NCBI GenBank assembly: GCA_020848275.1
Contig: JADLAK010000024.1
Coordinates: 29,858 to 93,857, forward strand
DNA length: 64,000 nucleotides
DNA from: Planctomycetota bacterium
GTDB taxonomy: Bacteria; Planctomycetota; UBA8742; UBA2392
Direction of reading: 5' to 3'
The translations under genes and the position numbers were made by a program. Shown one piece after another: positions 17,859 to 25,579 of this stretch; the first letter of the stretch is position 1; each line of letters starts with the position of its first letter. The notes under the pieces are model-generated. The model was not told where the DNA came from. It did not search any database and saw nothing but the letters and a program-made list of their open reading frames with translations.

Positions 17859-17954
17859 GGGTTGGTTCTTAGTGGGTGGTGGTTGGTAAAGGCAACGGCC
17901 CGCAAGCGCGGGCCGTTTTTGCTGTCCACTATCAACTATCCACCAAGAACTACC
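17859..17954. repeat. Heptamer-phased inverted repeat around a terminator
   Basis: The left arm (17859-17888) has GTTGGTT/GGTGGTG-type 7-nt units. The right arm (17922-17954) reads TCCACTA, TCAACTA, TCCACCA, AGAACTA, again 7 nt each. The terminator hairpin sits in the middle. Confidence 0.6.
17895..17920. terminator. Intrinsic terminator after the SpoIID gene
   Basis: CGGCCCGC / GCGGGCCG stem with AAGC loop and TTTTT on the + strand, between two convergent genes. Confidence 0.88.
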
Positions 17955-19138
17955 TAGAACTTCAACGCGGCTAACCGTTCGGCGGCTTTTTTGACGTCGT
18001 CCATGCCGGGCACAAAGGCAAAGCGCACGTGGCCCGCGCCGGCGTTCACGCCGTCGACGGTGTCCGATAGCCATTCGCCGGGCGTCGTCACGATGTGCGC
18101 CTTTTCGATCAGGTAGGTCGCGAACTTCTCGCCGCTCCAGCCCTCGGGCGCCGCCTGCCACAGGTACAAGCCCGCGGGATTGGTGCATTTCTTGAGGCCA
18201 GCCGCACGCAGCGCCTTCACGATCAGATTGCGCTTACGTTTGATCATGTTGCGCAGCTTGACCACGTGCTTTTCGTCGGCCAGCGCCGCAATCGCGCCGT
18301 CCTGGACGAACGTGGGCGTGCCGCTGTCGATGTTGGTCTTGACCTTCTTGAAGACGTCGATGATGCGCTTGTCGCCCGCGGCCCAGCCCACGCGCCAGCC
18401 GGTCATGATGCTGCGCTTGGACAGCGAGTGGAACTGAACGATGCCGTCGAAGTTGTTGTCCTTGCCGAGTTCGAGCGCCGAATGCGGCGGCTCGTCGAAC
18501 CAGAGCTCGCTGTAGGCTTCGTCGCTGGCCAGGATAATCCCGTGTTTCTGGCAGAACTCGTACGCCCGCTTCAGGAAGTCGAGCGACGCGACGTAGCCCA
18601 GCGGGCTCGAAGGAGTCGTCACCCACATGATCTTGCTGCGTGAAGCGACTTCCTGCGGGATTTTCGTGAGATCGTACTCGCACTTGTTCTTGTGGTTGAC
18701 GGGCACGAAGAAGGCTTTGCCCTCGGCGAACAGCGCGCCGCGCTTGTATGGCGGATAGCCGGGCGTCGGGCAGATCACGTAGTCGCCGGGGTTTATAAAA
18801 CCTTCGTGGAAGTTGAAGATGCCTTCCTTGCTGCCCGCGGTGCTGGTGATTTGCGTCTTGGCGTCGCAGTTGACGCCAAAGCGGCCCTTCAGCCAGGCGC
18901 TGACGGCTTCGCGGAATTCGGGTGCGCCGATGTAGCTCGGGTAGCCCTCGCTCGCGCGCTTGTCGATGCCCTTCTTGCCGGCGGAACGAACCAGCGACGG
19001 GGTCGGATCAGCGTAGTCGCCGACGCCGAAGTCGATGGGGGTAATGCCCTGCTTTTTCAGTTCGGCAACTTTTTCGTCAACGGCGGCAAAGGCATAAGCG
19101 CCAATCGAGCTTACTCTGCTTGAAGGTGTCACATTCAT
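17954..19138 (-). CDS. Class I/II aminotransferase, LL-diaminopimelate aminotransferase-like
   Basis: PLP-dependent fold-type I aminotransferase of 394 residues. Visible: IDFGVGDYADPTP near residue 36, TAGSKEGIFNF, the cofactor Tyr/Asn region CPTPGYPPYKRGA, VTTPSSPLGYVAS, ASDEAYSELWF and the Schiff-base lysine in HSLSKRSIMTGWRVGW. The overall text is closest in my memory to DapL/succinyl-DAP or alanine-type aminotransferases; the substrate is not decided. It is the last gene of the gcv cluster, after a four-helix-bundle cassette. Confidence 0.85.
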   Translation of the reverse strand: MNVTPSSRVSSIGAYAFAAVDEKVAELKKQGITPIDFGVGDYADPTPSLVRSAGKKGIDKRASEGYPSYIGAPEFREAVSAWLKGRFGVNCDAKTQITSTAGSKEGIFNFHEGFINPGDYVICPTPGYPPYKRGALFAEGKAFFVPVNHKNKCEYDLTKIPQEVASRSKIMWVTTPSSPLGYVASLDFLKRAYEFCQKHGIILASDEAYSELWFDEPPHSALELGKDNNFDGIVQFHSLSKRSIMTGWRVGWAAGDKRIIDVFKKVKTNIDSGTPTFVQDGAIAALADEKHVVKLRNMIKRKRNLIVKALRAAGLKKCTNPAGLYLWQAAPEGWSGEKFATYLIEKAHIVTTPGEWLSDTVDGVNAGAGHVRFAFVPGMDDVKKAAERLAALKF

Positions 19139-19145
19139 GTGTGTT

Positions 19146-19609
19146 TTAGGGATTAGGGACTAGGGATCAGGGATTAGGCTTCTTTTTCTTCGTTGGTAAC
19201 TTTCGAGCGATCGAACGAAGGAGTCCGTTTAGCAAACGGCCAACTTCCTGCAATTGCTTCCACATCTCGCGAGCCGTTACCTTTGGGATGTACTCGCGGC
19301 GGGCGGCTAGTTCCAGATAGGTCAACGTCTCGGCCAAAGAACCTCGGGCGATATAGAGGCCCTTCAGGAATTGTTTGGGCGTATGGCCGCCCGAATGGCC
19401 TTCAGCGATGTTGGCCGGGATTGACGCGGAAGCGCGTTGCAGTTGATCAACCAGCCAATATTTGCGAAGCGACAGGATTTCGTCCGTGGTTTCGAGCATC
19501 TTGTCCGCGACATCCATCGACTTCTGCCACACCAGCAAATCGCGGAAACTCTCAATTGGCGTCGCCATGAGTGTATGCCCTGATCCCTAATCCCCAGTCC
19601 CTACCCCCC
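19146..19609. mobile_element. Repeat-bounded four-helix-bundle cassette 1
   Basis: A single small gene is bracketed by inverted heptamer-rich arms. The left arm (19146-19178) is made of AGGGATT/AGGGACT/AGGGATC units and the right arm (19578-19609) of CCCTGAT/CCCTAAT/CCCCAGT units. The last codons and stop of the gene fall inside the left arm. It sits between gcvPB and the aminotransferase gene. Confidence 0.6.
19167..19568 (-). CDS. Four-helix-bundle protein (S23/IVP family), copy 1
   Basis: 133 residues, all helical. Family signature: FRDLLVWQKSMDVADKM at the start, LVDQLQRASASIPANIAEGHSG in the middle, then helices ending in a basic tail. This family was first seen as proteins of intervening sequences in 23S rRNA genes and is otherwise found dispersed in genomes; the role is unknown. 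It interrupts the gcv cluster and lies within a repeat-bounded cassette. It is clearly diverged from copy 2 at 21172. Confidence 0.88.
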   Translation of the reverse strand: MATPIESFRDLLVWQKSMDVADKMLETTDEILSLRKYWLVDQLQRASASIPANIAEGHSGGHTPKQFLKGLYIARGSLAETLTYLELAARREYIPKVTAREMWKQLQEVGRLLNGLLRSIARKLPTKKKKPNP

Positions 19610-19616
19610 GCCTCGC

Positions 19617-21125
19617 CTACGCCATGCACATCGGGCAATAAAGTTGCGGCTGGGTGGTCGCGCGGACTTCGTCGAGGCGCACCACGGGCATGTTGTGCGG
19701 CGCGTTCTTGAGCAGATCCGGGTTCTCCTTGCACTCGGCGGCGATTTTCTTCATCACGTCGATGAAGAAGTCGAGCGTCTGCTTGGATTCCGTCTCCGTG
19801 GGCTCCACCATCATCGCGCCGTGGCCGCCGGTCACGTTGGCCTGGGGGAAATAAATCGTCATCGGGTGAATGCCGTAATCGATCAGGCGCTTGGCGACGT
19901 CGATGGCGTGCAGGTGCGACTCCGCGTCCTGCTTGGCGTCGGTGAACACCACTTCGTGCGCGCAGGTCTTGTCGTTCTGGATGTGGTAATGCCCGCGCAG
20001 CTTCGCACGGATGTAGTTCGCGGCAAGCACCGCGTACTCCGCGTTGCGGCGCACGCCTTCGCGGCCAAGCTGACTCATGTAGATGTATGCCATCACGAGC
20101 GCGCCGTAGTTGCCAAAGAAGCTGCGTACTTTGCCGATGGTCTTGGGCCGCTTGAACTCGAGAGTGAACGTGCCGTCGGGTTTTTTAATCGGCCGCGGCG
20201 TGGGCAGGTAGGGCTCGAGATCTTCACGCACCGCAATGGGGCCGGCGCCGGGGCCGCCCGAACCGTGCGGCACGGAGTAAGTCTTGTGCAGGTTGAAATG
20301 CATGACGTCGACGCCGTAGTCGCCGGGGCGAACCACGCCCTGGATCGCGTTCATGTTCGCGCCGTCCATGTACAGCTTGGCGCCCGCGGCGTGCAGGATT
20401 TCGGCGATCTGGAGCATGTTCGGCTCGATCAAACCCAGCGTCGTCGGGTTGGTGATCATCATCGCCGCCGTTTGCGGCCCGACCATCGCCTTTAGTGCTT
20501 CCAGGTCACATCCACCGTCCGCATTGCTCTTCAGCGTGACGGTTTTAAAACCCGCCAGCGCCGCGGTTGCGGGGTTGGTGCCGTGGGCGCTGTCGGGAAT
20601 GATGACTTCGGTGCGGGTTTTGCCTTCGCCTTTGTCGCGGAAGAACGCCTGGATGACCATGATGCCGGTCATTTCGCCGTGCGCGCCGGCCGCGGGTTGC
20701 AGCGTGACCGCGGGCAGGCCCGAAATCTCGCGCAGGTAACCTTCGAGGTTGTACATCAACTCGATGTGGCCCTGGATGTCGGCCTCGGGCAGGTGCGGGT
20801 GAGCCTTGGTGAAGCCCGGCTTGCTGAGCAGCGTGACGTTGATTTTCGGGTTGTACTTCATCGTGCATGAACCCAGCGGATAGAAGTTCTTGTCGACGCT
20901 AAAGTTCTTGTCGGCCAGATTTTTGAAGTGGCGGACGACGTCGAGCTCGCTGAGTTCGGGCAGCTTCGCGGGTTGATTGCGCAGTTTCGCGCCCTTGAGC
21001 GCGGTCTTGACGTCGACCTTGGGCACATCGAGTTCCGGCAGCCGCAAACAGCGGCGGCCTTCGACGCTCATTTCGAACAGGAGTTGCTCGGCGGGATTCG
21101 TTACGGCGGTGGTTGCGTTAGTCAT
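19617..21125 (-). CDS. gcvPB: Glycine dehydrogenase (decarboxylating) subunit 2
   Basis: C-terminal half of the P-protein of the glycine cleavage system, which decarboxylates glycine and passes the aminomethyl group to lipoyl-GcvH. The PLP lysine lies in HFNLHKTYSVPHGSGGPG (near residue 270); other blocks are LYPLGSCTMKYNPK and QPAAGAHGE. The 502-residue length fits the split two-subunit form. It lies downstream of gcvPA but is separated from it by a four-helix-bundle cassette. Confidence 0.96.
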   Translation of the reverse strand: MTNATTAVTNPAEQLLFEMSVEGRRCLRLPELDVPKVDVKTALKGAKLRNQPAKLPELSELDVVRHFKNLADKNFSVDKNFYPLGSCTMKYNPKINVTLLSKPGFTKAHPHLPEADIQGHIELMYNLEGYLREISGLPAVTLQPAAGAHGEMTGIMVIQAFFRDKGEGKTRTEVIIPDSAHGTNPATAALAGFKTVTLKSNADGGCDLEALKAMVGPQTAAMMITNPTTLGLIEPNMLQIAEILHAAGAKLYMDGANMNAIQGVVRPGDYGVDVMHFNLHKTYSVPHGSGGPGAGPIAVREDLEPYLPTPRPIKKPDGTFTLEFKRPKTIGKVRSFFGNYGALVMAYIYMSQLGREGVRRNAEYAVLAANYIRAKLRGHYHIQNDKTCAHEVVFTDAKQDAESHLHAIDVAKRLIDYGIHPMTIYFPQANVTGGHGAMMVEPTETESKQTLDFFIDVMKKIAAECKENPDLLKNAPHNMPVVRLDEVRATTQPQLYCPMCMA

Positions 21126-21139
21126 GGGTGTCTCTTTGG

Positions 21140-21640
21140 GTAGGCGTCAGGCGGCAGGCGTCAGGCAGCAGTTAACTGCGGTCTTCTTCCGGCGGCTTGC
21201 GCTTGTTTTTCTTCATTCCTCTTTCGATCGCTTCAATCAAACCACCAAGCATCGCGCCCACTTCATCAAGCTGCTTCCAAATCGCGCGAGCGTCATCCCT
21301 AGTCACGTATCCAAGCCGAACTGCCAATTCGATCTGCGTCAGCGCTTCACCCTGCGACCCGTTGGCGATAGTCAAGCACCTGATGTAATCCGCCGGATAT
21401 CGCCTTCTCTTGTACCCCTCAGCAATGTTCGAAGGGATCGATTGCGTTGATCGCCTCAATTGACTGGTCAGGCCAAACGTCTCGAACTTCGGAAATCTCA
21501 GCGTATGCCGGTGAGTCAGTTCGACAGCGTCCATCGCCTTTTGCCAGACCTTCAGGTTGCGAAACCCAGCGTCGCTTGGCATTGCACGCTCCGACGGATG
21601 CTTTTAACTGTCGCCTGCCGCCTGAAGCCTGTCGCCTTAC
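21140..21640. mobile_element. Repeat-bounded four-helix-bundle cassette 2
   Basis: Inverted arms of about 38 bp at 21140-21178 and 21604-21640, built of AGGCGTC/AGGCGGC and CTGTCGC/CTGCCGC 7-nt units, about 85% complementary by eye. They enclose one gene and little else; its stop codon is at the inner edge of the left arm. It lies between gcvPA and gcvPB. Confidence 0.65.
21172..21582 (-). CDS. Four-helix-bundle protein (S23/IVP family), copy 2
   Basis: 136 residues, helical, with FRNLKVWQKAMDAVELTHR and LTSQLRRSTQSIPSNIAEGYKR marking the family. A good GGAG lies 6 nt before the ATG at 21582. The C-terminus is strongly basic (KKNKRKPPEED). Same family as 19167-19568 but with low identity, so the two cassettes are not a recent tandem copy. 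Confidence 0.88.
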   Translation of the reverse strand: MPSDAGFRNLKVWQKAMDAVELTHRHTLRFPKFETFGLTSQLRRSTQSIPSNIAEGYKRRRYPADYIRCLTIANGSQGEALTQIELAVRLGYVTRDDARAIWKQLDEVGAMLGGLIEAIERGMKKNKRKPPEEDRS

Positions 21641-23043
21641 TTGCTTACCCCCACAGGCTTTCCAGCAAGTGCACCGGCCAATGCGGCGGCGTACTTATCA
21701 ACATCCTCCTTCGTCGTCACTTCCGTGACCGCGACGAGGTACTGGCCCTTGCGGCCCTTGCCGTATTTGTCGAGCGAGAGGCCGCCGACGATGCCCTTCT
21801 TGATCAGCTTGCGATCAAGGCCGGACGCAGCGGCAATCACGAATTCGTTGAAAACCGGCGATTCGCCGTGCAGCACTTTCACGCCTTCGACCGCCGCGAG
21901 CTTCTTCATCGCGTACTGTGTCTTGGCAATCGTGTGCTCGGCGAGTTCCATGAAGCCGTTTTTGCCCCACGCGGCCAGGTGAATCAGGGCGCGCAGCGCG
22001 CACAGCGACTGGTTGGTGCAGATGTTGCTCGTAGCCTTCTCGCGGCGGATATGCTGCTCGCGCGTCGCAAGCGCCAGCGCATAGGCGCGCTTGCCGTTGC
22101 GGTCAACGGTTTCGCTGACGATGCGGCCGGGCATCTTGCGCAGGTGTTCTTTCTTGGCGGCAAAGAAGCCAAACGCCGGGCCGCCCAGGAACTGGTGGTT
22201 GCCCAGCGGCTGGCCTTCACCGACGGCGATGTCAACGCCGGCTTCAGCGGGCGACTGCAAGTACGCAAGGCTCAGCGGTTCCGCAATCGCCTGAATAACG
22301 AGGTTCTCGTTGACCTTCGCTGCCGCGACGACGCCTTCGACGTCTTCGATCACGCCGAGGTAATTCGGTGACTGCACCGCGACGGCGCAGACGTTGCGCG
22401 TCAGCGCGGCCTTGAGCGCGTCCGCGTCAATGCGACCACTGTCTTCCGAGGCCGGGACGATCACGAGTTTGATGCCCGCGGTTTTGGCGTAGGTCTTGCA
22501 TACCGCGACGTACTCGGGGTTCACGTGGCCCGCGATCACAAACGTGCTGCGGTTTTCCTTGCGGAATTTGTCTTCGGCCACGTGCAGGCCCATCATCATG
22601 GCTTCGGCGAGCGCGCTGGCGCCGTCGTACATGCTTGCGTTGGCGACTTCGAGGCCCGTGAGCGCGCAGATTGCGCTCTGGAACTCGAAGATGAAAGTCA
22701 GCGTGCCCTGCGAACACTCGGGCTGGTAGGGCGTGTAGGCGGTGATGAATGAACCGTCATAGAGCGCGATGTGGTCCACCACCGTGCTGACGAAGTGGTT
22801 GTAGATGCCGCCGCCGCGGAAGTAGGCGTAATCGCCGGCGTTTTTTGTCTTCGCAAGCAAGCCCTCGATGTGGCGGATGACTTCGAGTTCGCCCTGGCCC
22901 TTGGGAAGCTTGAGCTTGCTGGAATCCTTCATGTCGATCCGCAGCTTCTGCGGGATGTCGTGAAAGAGTTCCTCGATCGATTTGACGCCGACAGCGGAGA
23001 GCATCTCGGCGGTTTCTTTTTGCGTATGCGGAATAAAAGGCAT
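21637..23043 (-). CDS. gcvPA: Glycine dehydrogenase (decarboxylating) subunit 1
   Basis: N-terminal half of the split P-protein, 468 residues from the ATG at 23043 (MPFIPHTQKETAEML); the longer frame runs back into the repeat. Typical text: FRGGGIYNHFVSTVVDH, AYTPYQPECSQGTLTFIFEFQS, ANASMYDGASALAEA and NLGVIE-like SPNYLGVIED. It pairs with GcvPB to form the active dehydrogenase. Confidence 0.96.
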   Translation of the reverse strand: MPFIPHTQKETAEMLSAVGVKSIEELFHDIPQKLRIDMKDSSKLKLPKGQGELEVIRHIEGLLAKTKNAGDYAYFRGGGIYNHFVSTVVDHIALYDGSFITAYTPYQPECSQGTLTFIFEFQSAICALTGLEVANASMYDGASALAEAMMMGLHVAEDKFRKENRSTFVIAGHVNPEYVAVCKTYAKTAGIKLVIVPASEDSGRIDADALKAALTRNVCAVAVQSPNYLGVIEDVEGVVAAAKVNENLVIQAIAEPLSLAYLQSPAEAGVDIAVGEGQPLGNHQFLGGPAFGFFAAKKEHLRKMPGRIVSETVDRNGKRAYALALATREQHIRREKATSNICTNQSLCALRALIHLAAWGKNGFMELAEHTIAKTQYAMKKLAAVEGVKVLHGESPVFNEFVIAAASGLDRKLIKKGIVGGLSLDKYGKGRKGQYLVAVTEVTTKEDVDKYAAALAGALAGKPVGVSK

Positions 23044-23108
23044 GGGATTTGACTGCCGTATTTGCCGCGTCGGCATTCCGGGCTCAACTTTGAGTTCCGG
23101 CGTGCCAA

Positions 23109-23193
23109 TGCATGAAGAATTCAAAATTCAAAATTCAAAATTCAAAATGGACGGCCGTCCCATTTTGCATTCTTCATTTTGAATTTTGCATTG
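23109..23193. repeat. Heptamer palindrome (AAAATTC units) between gcvPA and gcvH
   Basis: The left arm has four tandem AAAATTC-type units (23116-23150). The right arm (23160-23193) has ATTTTGC/ATTCTTC/ATTTTGA units. It is an inverted pair with no gene inside, AT-rich against a GC-rich background. Confidence 0.75.
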
Positions 23194-23198
23194 CTGGA

Positions 23199-23597
23199 TT
23201 AGTGCCCTTCGCTCTTGAGCTGCTGTTCGTAGCTCTCGAGCGACTTGCCCTTGTCGAGTTCCTTGACGTCCTTGGCTTTCACCTTGAGCAGCCAGCCCTT
23301 GCCGAACGCGTCTTTCTTCATGGCCTCGAAGTCGTTGGCGTCGACACCCTTGTTCACGGCGGTCACTTTACCGGTGATCGGGCTGATGAGGTCGGATACC
23401 GCCTTCACGGATTCGATTTCGCCAAACGCCTCGCCGCGCTTGACTTCGTCGCCGACTTCCGGCAGGTCGACAAAGGTCAGGTCGTTGAGCTGTTCGACGG
23501 CGAAGTCAGTGATGCCGACGATCACGGTGCCGTCTTTTTCTGCGCGGCCCCATTCGTGGGTTTCGAGGTAACGGGCGTCTTTGGGTCGGTTGGCCAT
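23199..23597 (-). CDS. gcvH: Glycine cleavage system H protein
   Basis: Lipoyl carrier of the glycine cleavage complex. 132 residues from the ATG at 23597 (MANRPKDARYLETHEWG); the upstream frame is repeat. The lipoylated lysine is in GEIESVKAVSDLISP near residue 66. Normal length. Flanked on both sides by gene-free palindromic repeats. Confidence 0.97.
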   Translation of the reverse strand: MANRPKDARYLETHEWGRAEKDGTVIVGITDFAVEQLNDLTFVDLPEVGDEVKRGEAFGEIESVKAVSDLISPITGKVTAVNKGVDANDFEAMKKDAFGKGWLLKVKAKDVKELDKGKSLESYEQQLKSEGH

Positions 23598-23606
23598 TTC
23601 TGTTCT

Positions 23607-23698
23607 CGGTTGGGTGGTTGAGTGGTCGATAGCGTTGACGTGGTTCGTGGTTGGCAGTTCGTGGTTCGAACCACGAATCACCAACCACCATCCACGAC
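23607..23698. repeat. Heptamer palindrome (TGGTTCG units) between gcvH and gcvT
   Basis: TGGTTCG/TGGTTGG/CAGTTCG units change at about 23669 into their complements (AACCACG, AATCACC, AACCACC, ATCCACG), all in 7-nt phase. The GGTTCGAA centre resembles a tRNA T-loop only by chance. Confidence 0.75.
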
Positions 23699-24799
23699 TT
23701 ATTTCTTTTTAGGCCTCGTGTAGAATGGCAGCGGGACGACCATCGCATCCAGCATCTGGTCTTCCTTCAGCTTGATCTGGAACTTGTTGCCGACGTTGGC
23801 CTGTGCGGCGGGCACGAAGCCCGTGGCGATCACCGCCTCGACCCAGGGGCCGAGCGTACCGCTGGCGATCTTGCCGACGACCTTGTTGTCCTTGACGATT
23901 TCCTGGCCTTGGCGCGGGATGCGTTTACCGGCGACGTTCAGGCCCACAAGCTTCACCTTGAGGCCGTTTTTCTTTTGCTCGTCCAGTGCGGCCTTGCCGA
24001 TGAACTCGGCCTTGTCCAGCCGCACGCCCCAGTCGAGGCCGGCTTCAAGCGGCGTGATGGTTTCTTCGAGTTCGTGGCCGTAAAGCGGCATGCCGGCCTC
24101 AAGGCGCAGCGTGTCGCGGCAGCCAAGGCCCGCGGGACCGCCGCCAAGGGACGCACTTACGCCCAGGATTTCGCGCCAGAAGTGCGCGGCTTTGTCTTTG
24201 GCCATGATCAATTCGAAGCCGTCTTCGCCGGTGTAGCCGGTGCGGCTGACGATCACGTCGGTCTCGCCGAGTACCGTGCCGCGCGTGAAGCGATAATATT
24301 TGAGGGCCTTGTGGTCGACGTTGCTGATCTTTGCCAGCACCTGCACCGAGGCCGGGCCCTGCATGGCGATCATGGCGAAGTCTTCGCTCATGTCCTTGAT
24401 GTCGAGGACGAAGCCCTTGCGCTCTTTCTCGAACCACTTCCAGATTTTGTCGCGGTTGCCGGCGTTGACGACGAACATTGTCCCTTCGTCGCCCGCCGAA
24501 TAAACCAGCACGTCATCAAGTACGCCGCCCTGGCCGTTGCACACAAGGCTGTAGCGGATGCGGCCGGGTTCCATGTCGGCGCGGCTGTTGGTGATGACCT
24601 TGTCGACGAATTTGAGCTGATCCTTGCCGCTGACCCAGTAACGGCCCATGTGGCTGACGTCGAACAAGCCCATCTTGGTGCGGACGCGGACGTGTTCTTC
24701 TTTGATGTTGGTGTAGGTGACCGGCATGTACCAGCCGGCGAAGTCGACCATTCGGGCGCCGAGCTTTTCGTGTTCGGCCTTCAGGGGTGTTTCACGCAC
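23699..24799 (-). CDS. gcvT: Aminomethyltransferase (glycine cleavage T protein)
   Basis: Transfers the methylene of the H-protein-bound intermediate to tetrahydrofolate. 366 residues from the GTG at 24799, with AAGGA about 7 nt upstream; a TTG at 24814 is in frame but less likely. Family text: FAGWYMPVTY, LFDVSHMGRYWVSG, the Asp-containing folate region RYSLVCNGQGGVLDDVLVY, and SRTGYTGEDGFELI. First gene of the gcvT-H-PA-PB order. Confidence 0.95.
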   Translation of the reverse strand: MRETPLKAEHEKLGARMVDFAGWYMPVTYTNIKEEHVRVRTKMGLFDVSHMGRYWVSGKDQLKFVDKVITNSRADMEPGRIRYSLVCNGQGGVLDDVLVYSAGDEGTMFVVNAGNRDKIWKWFEKERKGFVLDIKDMSEDFAMIAMQGPASVQVLAKISNVDHKALKYYRFTRGTVLGETDVIVSRTGYTGEDGFELIMAKDKAAHFWREILGVSASLGGGPAGLGCRDTLRLEAGMPLYGHELEETITPLEAGLDWGVRLDKAEFIGKAALDEQKKNGLKVKLVGLNVAGKRIPRQGQEIVKDNKVVGKIASGTLGPWVEAVIATGFVPAAQANVGNKFQIKLKEDQMLDAMVVPLPFYTRPKKK

Positions 24800-24896
24800 G
24801 GTGCTTCCTTTCAACCAACGGCCAATGGCCTATGCGGGGAGGATTCTTTTGCCTAGTTTTGGGCAGTTCGTCAACGAGTCGTGGCGTGGGCTTGCC

Positions 24897-25573
24897 GTAG
24901 GGACGCGGCTCAGCCGCGTCCGACGATCAACCCCCCGTGTCGTCGTCCTTACCGAGTGAATCCAACCACCGATAAAAGTCATTTTCACCGGTTCTCGATT
25001 CGTTCTCCCTGTCGCGAGACCAGTTCAACGGGTTGTCGGCGATATACCGGTCTATTCTCGCGAATTCCTCAGACGTGCGAATGACGCGGTCATAGAAGCG
25101 CGGCTGCCACAGTTTCTGCTTTGGCCTAGTAAGGCCTTGTTCGCGTGCCTTGCGCGTCACGACGGACTTGAAGACGCCGACAACTGCCGAAAGAGAACCT
25201 GTTGCCAGCGGCGCGAACTTTCGCGGCTGATCGACGTTGGTACGGTTAGCCTTTTGCCGTTCAGGCAGGCGTACAATGGCGTGAAAATGATTGGGCATCA
25301 CGACATGACAGATTAAAGAGATGCCCGGGCGGTGAGTTGCCACGGCTGCCCATTCGCTGTCAACCAGCTTGCCCAGCGGCGACAGATCGTTTCGCGCCTC
25401 GGTAACGCGGCCGAACAAGCATCGCCGACCCAACACGCAAAGAGTGATGAAGTACGCGCGGGCCGCGGTGTAATCGAAGTACGGAAGTCGGGCTGATTCT
25501 CGTTCGGGATGACCTGAGGGTTGGAAGGGTTTGGGCATTTGTGCGGCGGACGCGGCAGAGCCGCGTCCCTACG
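24897..25573. mobile_element. RAYT transposase unit with inverted GTAG-headed REPs
   Basis: A REP hairpin at 24897-24923 (GTAG head, GGACGCGGC stem, TCA loop) and an inverted one at 25547-25573 (minus strand, same GTAG head and stem) bracket the transposase gene. This is the classic RAYT layout. No target duplication is evident. Confidence 0.85.
24927..25538 (-). CDS. REP-associated tyrosine transposase (RAYT, Y1 HUH family)
   Basis: 203 residues. The HUH motif is in HVVMPNHFHAIVRL (near residue 80) and the catalytic Tyr is probably in RFYDRVIR (near 150). Further family-like text: YFDYTAARAYFITLCV and RIDRYIADNPLNW. Y1 enzymes of this type nick single-stranded DNA at REP hairpins and are thought to spread REPs rather than themselves. 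The adjacent inverted REPs support this role. The gene looks intact. Confidence 0.92.
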   Translation of the reverse strand: MPKPFQPSGHPERESARLPYFDYTAARAYFITLCVLGRRCLFGRVTEARNDLSPLGKLVDSEWAAVATHRPGISLICHVVMPNHFHAIVRLPERQKANRTNVDQPRKFAPLATGSLSAVVGVFKSVVTRKAREQGLTRPKQKLWQPRFYDRVIRTSEEFARIDRYIADNPLNWSRDRENESRTGENDFYRWLDSLGKDDDTGG

Positions 25574-25579
25574 TCGGTG

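Noticed and set aside
16839-18188. 449-aa open frame opposite the SpoIID gene
   Set aside because: Spans the terminator and two convergent genes and has no motifs.
23109-23193. Possible CRISPR-like repeats (AAAATTC run)
   Set aside because: Units are 7 nt, in tandem and inverted, with no spacers and no cas genes.
23660-23680. tRNA T-loop-like GGTTCGAACCAC
   Set aside because: It is the centre of a heptamer palindrome; no acceptor or anticodon arms can be folded around it.
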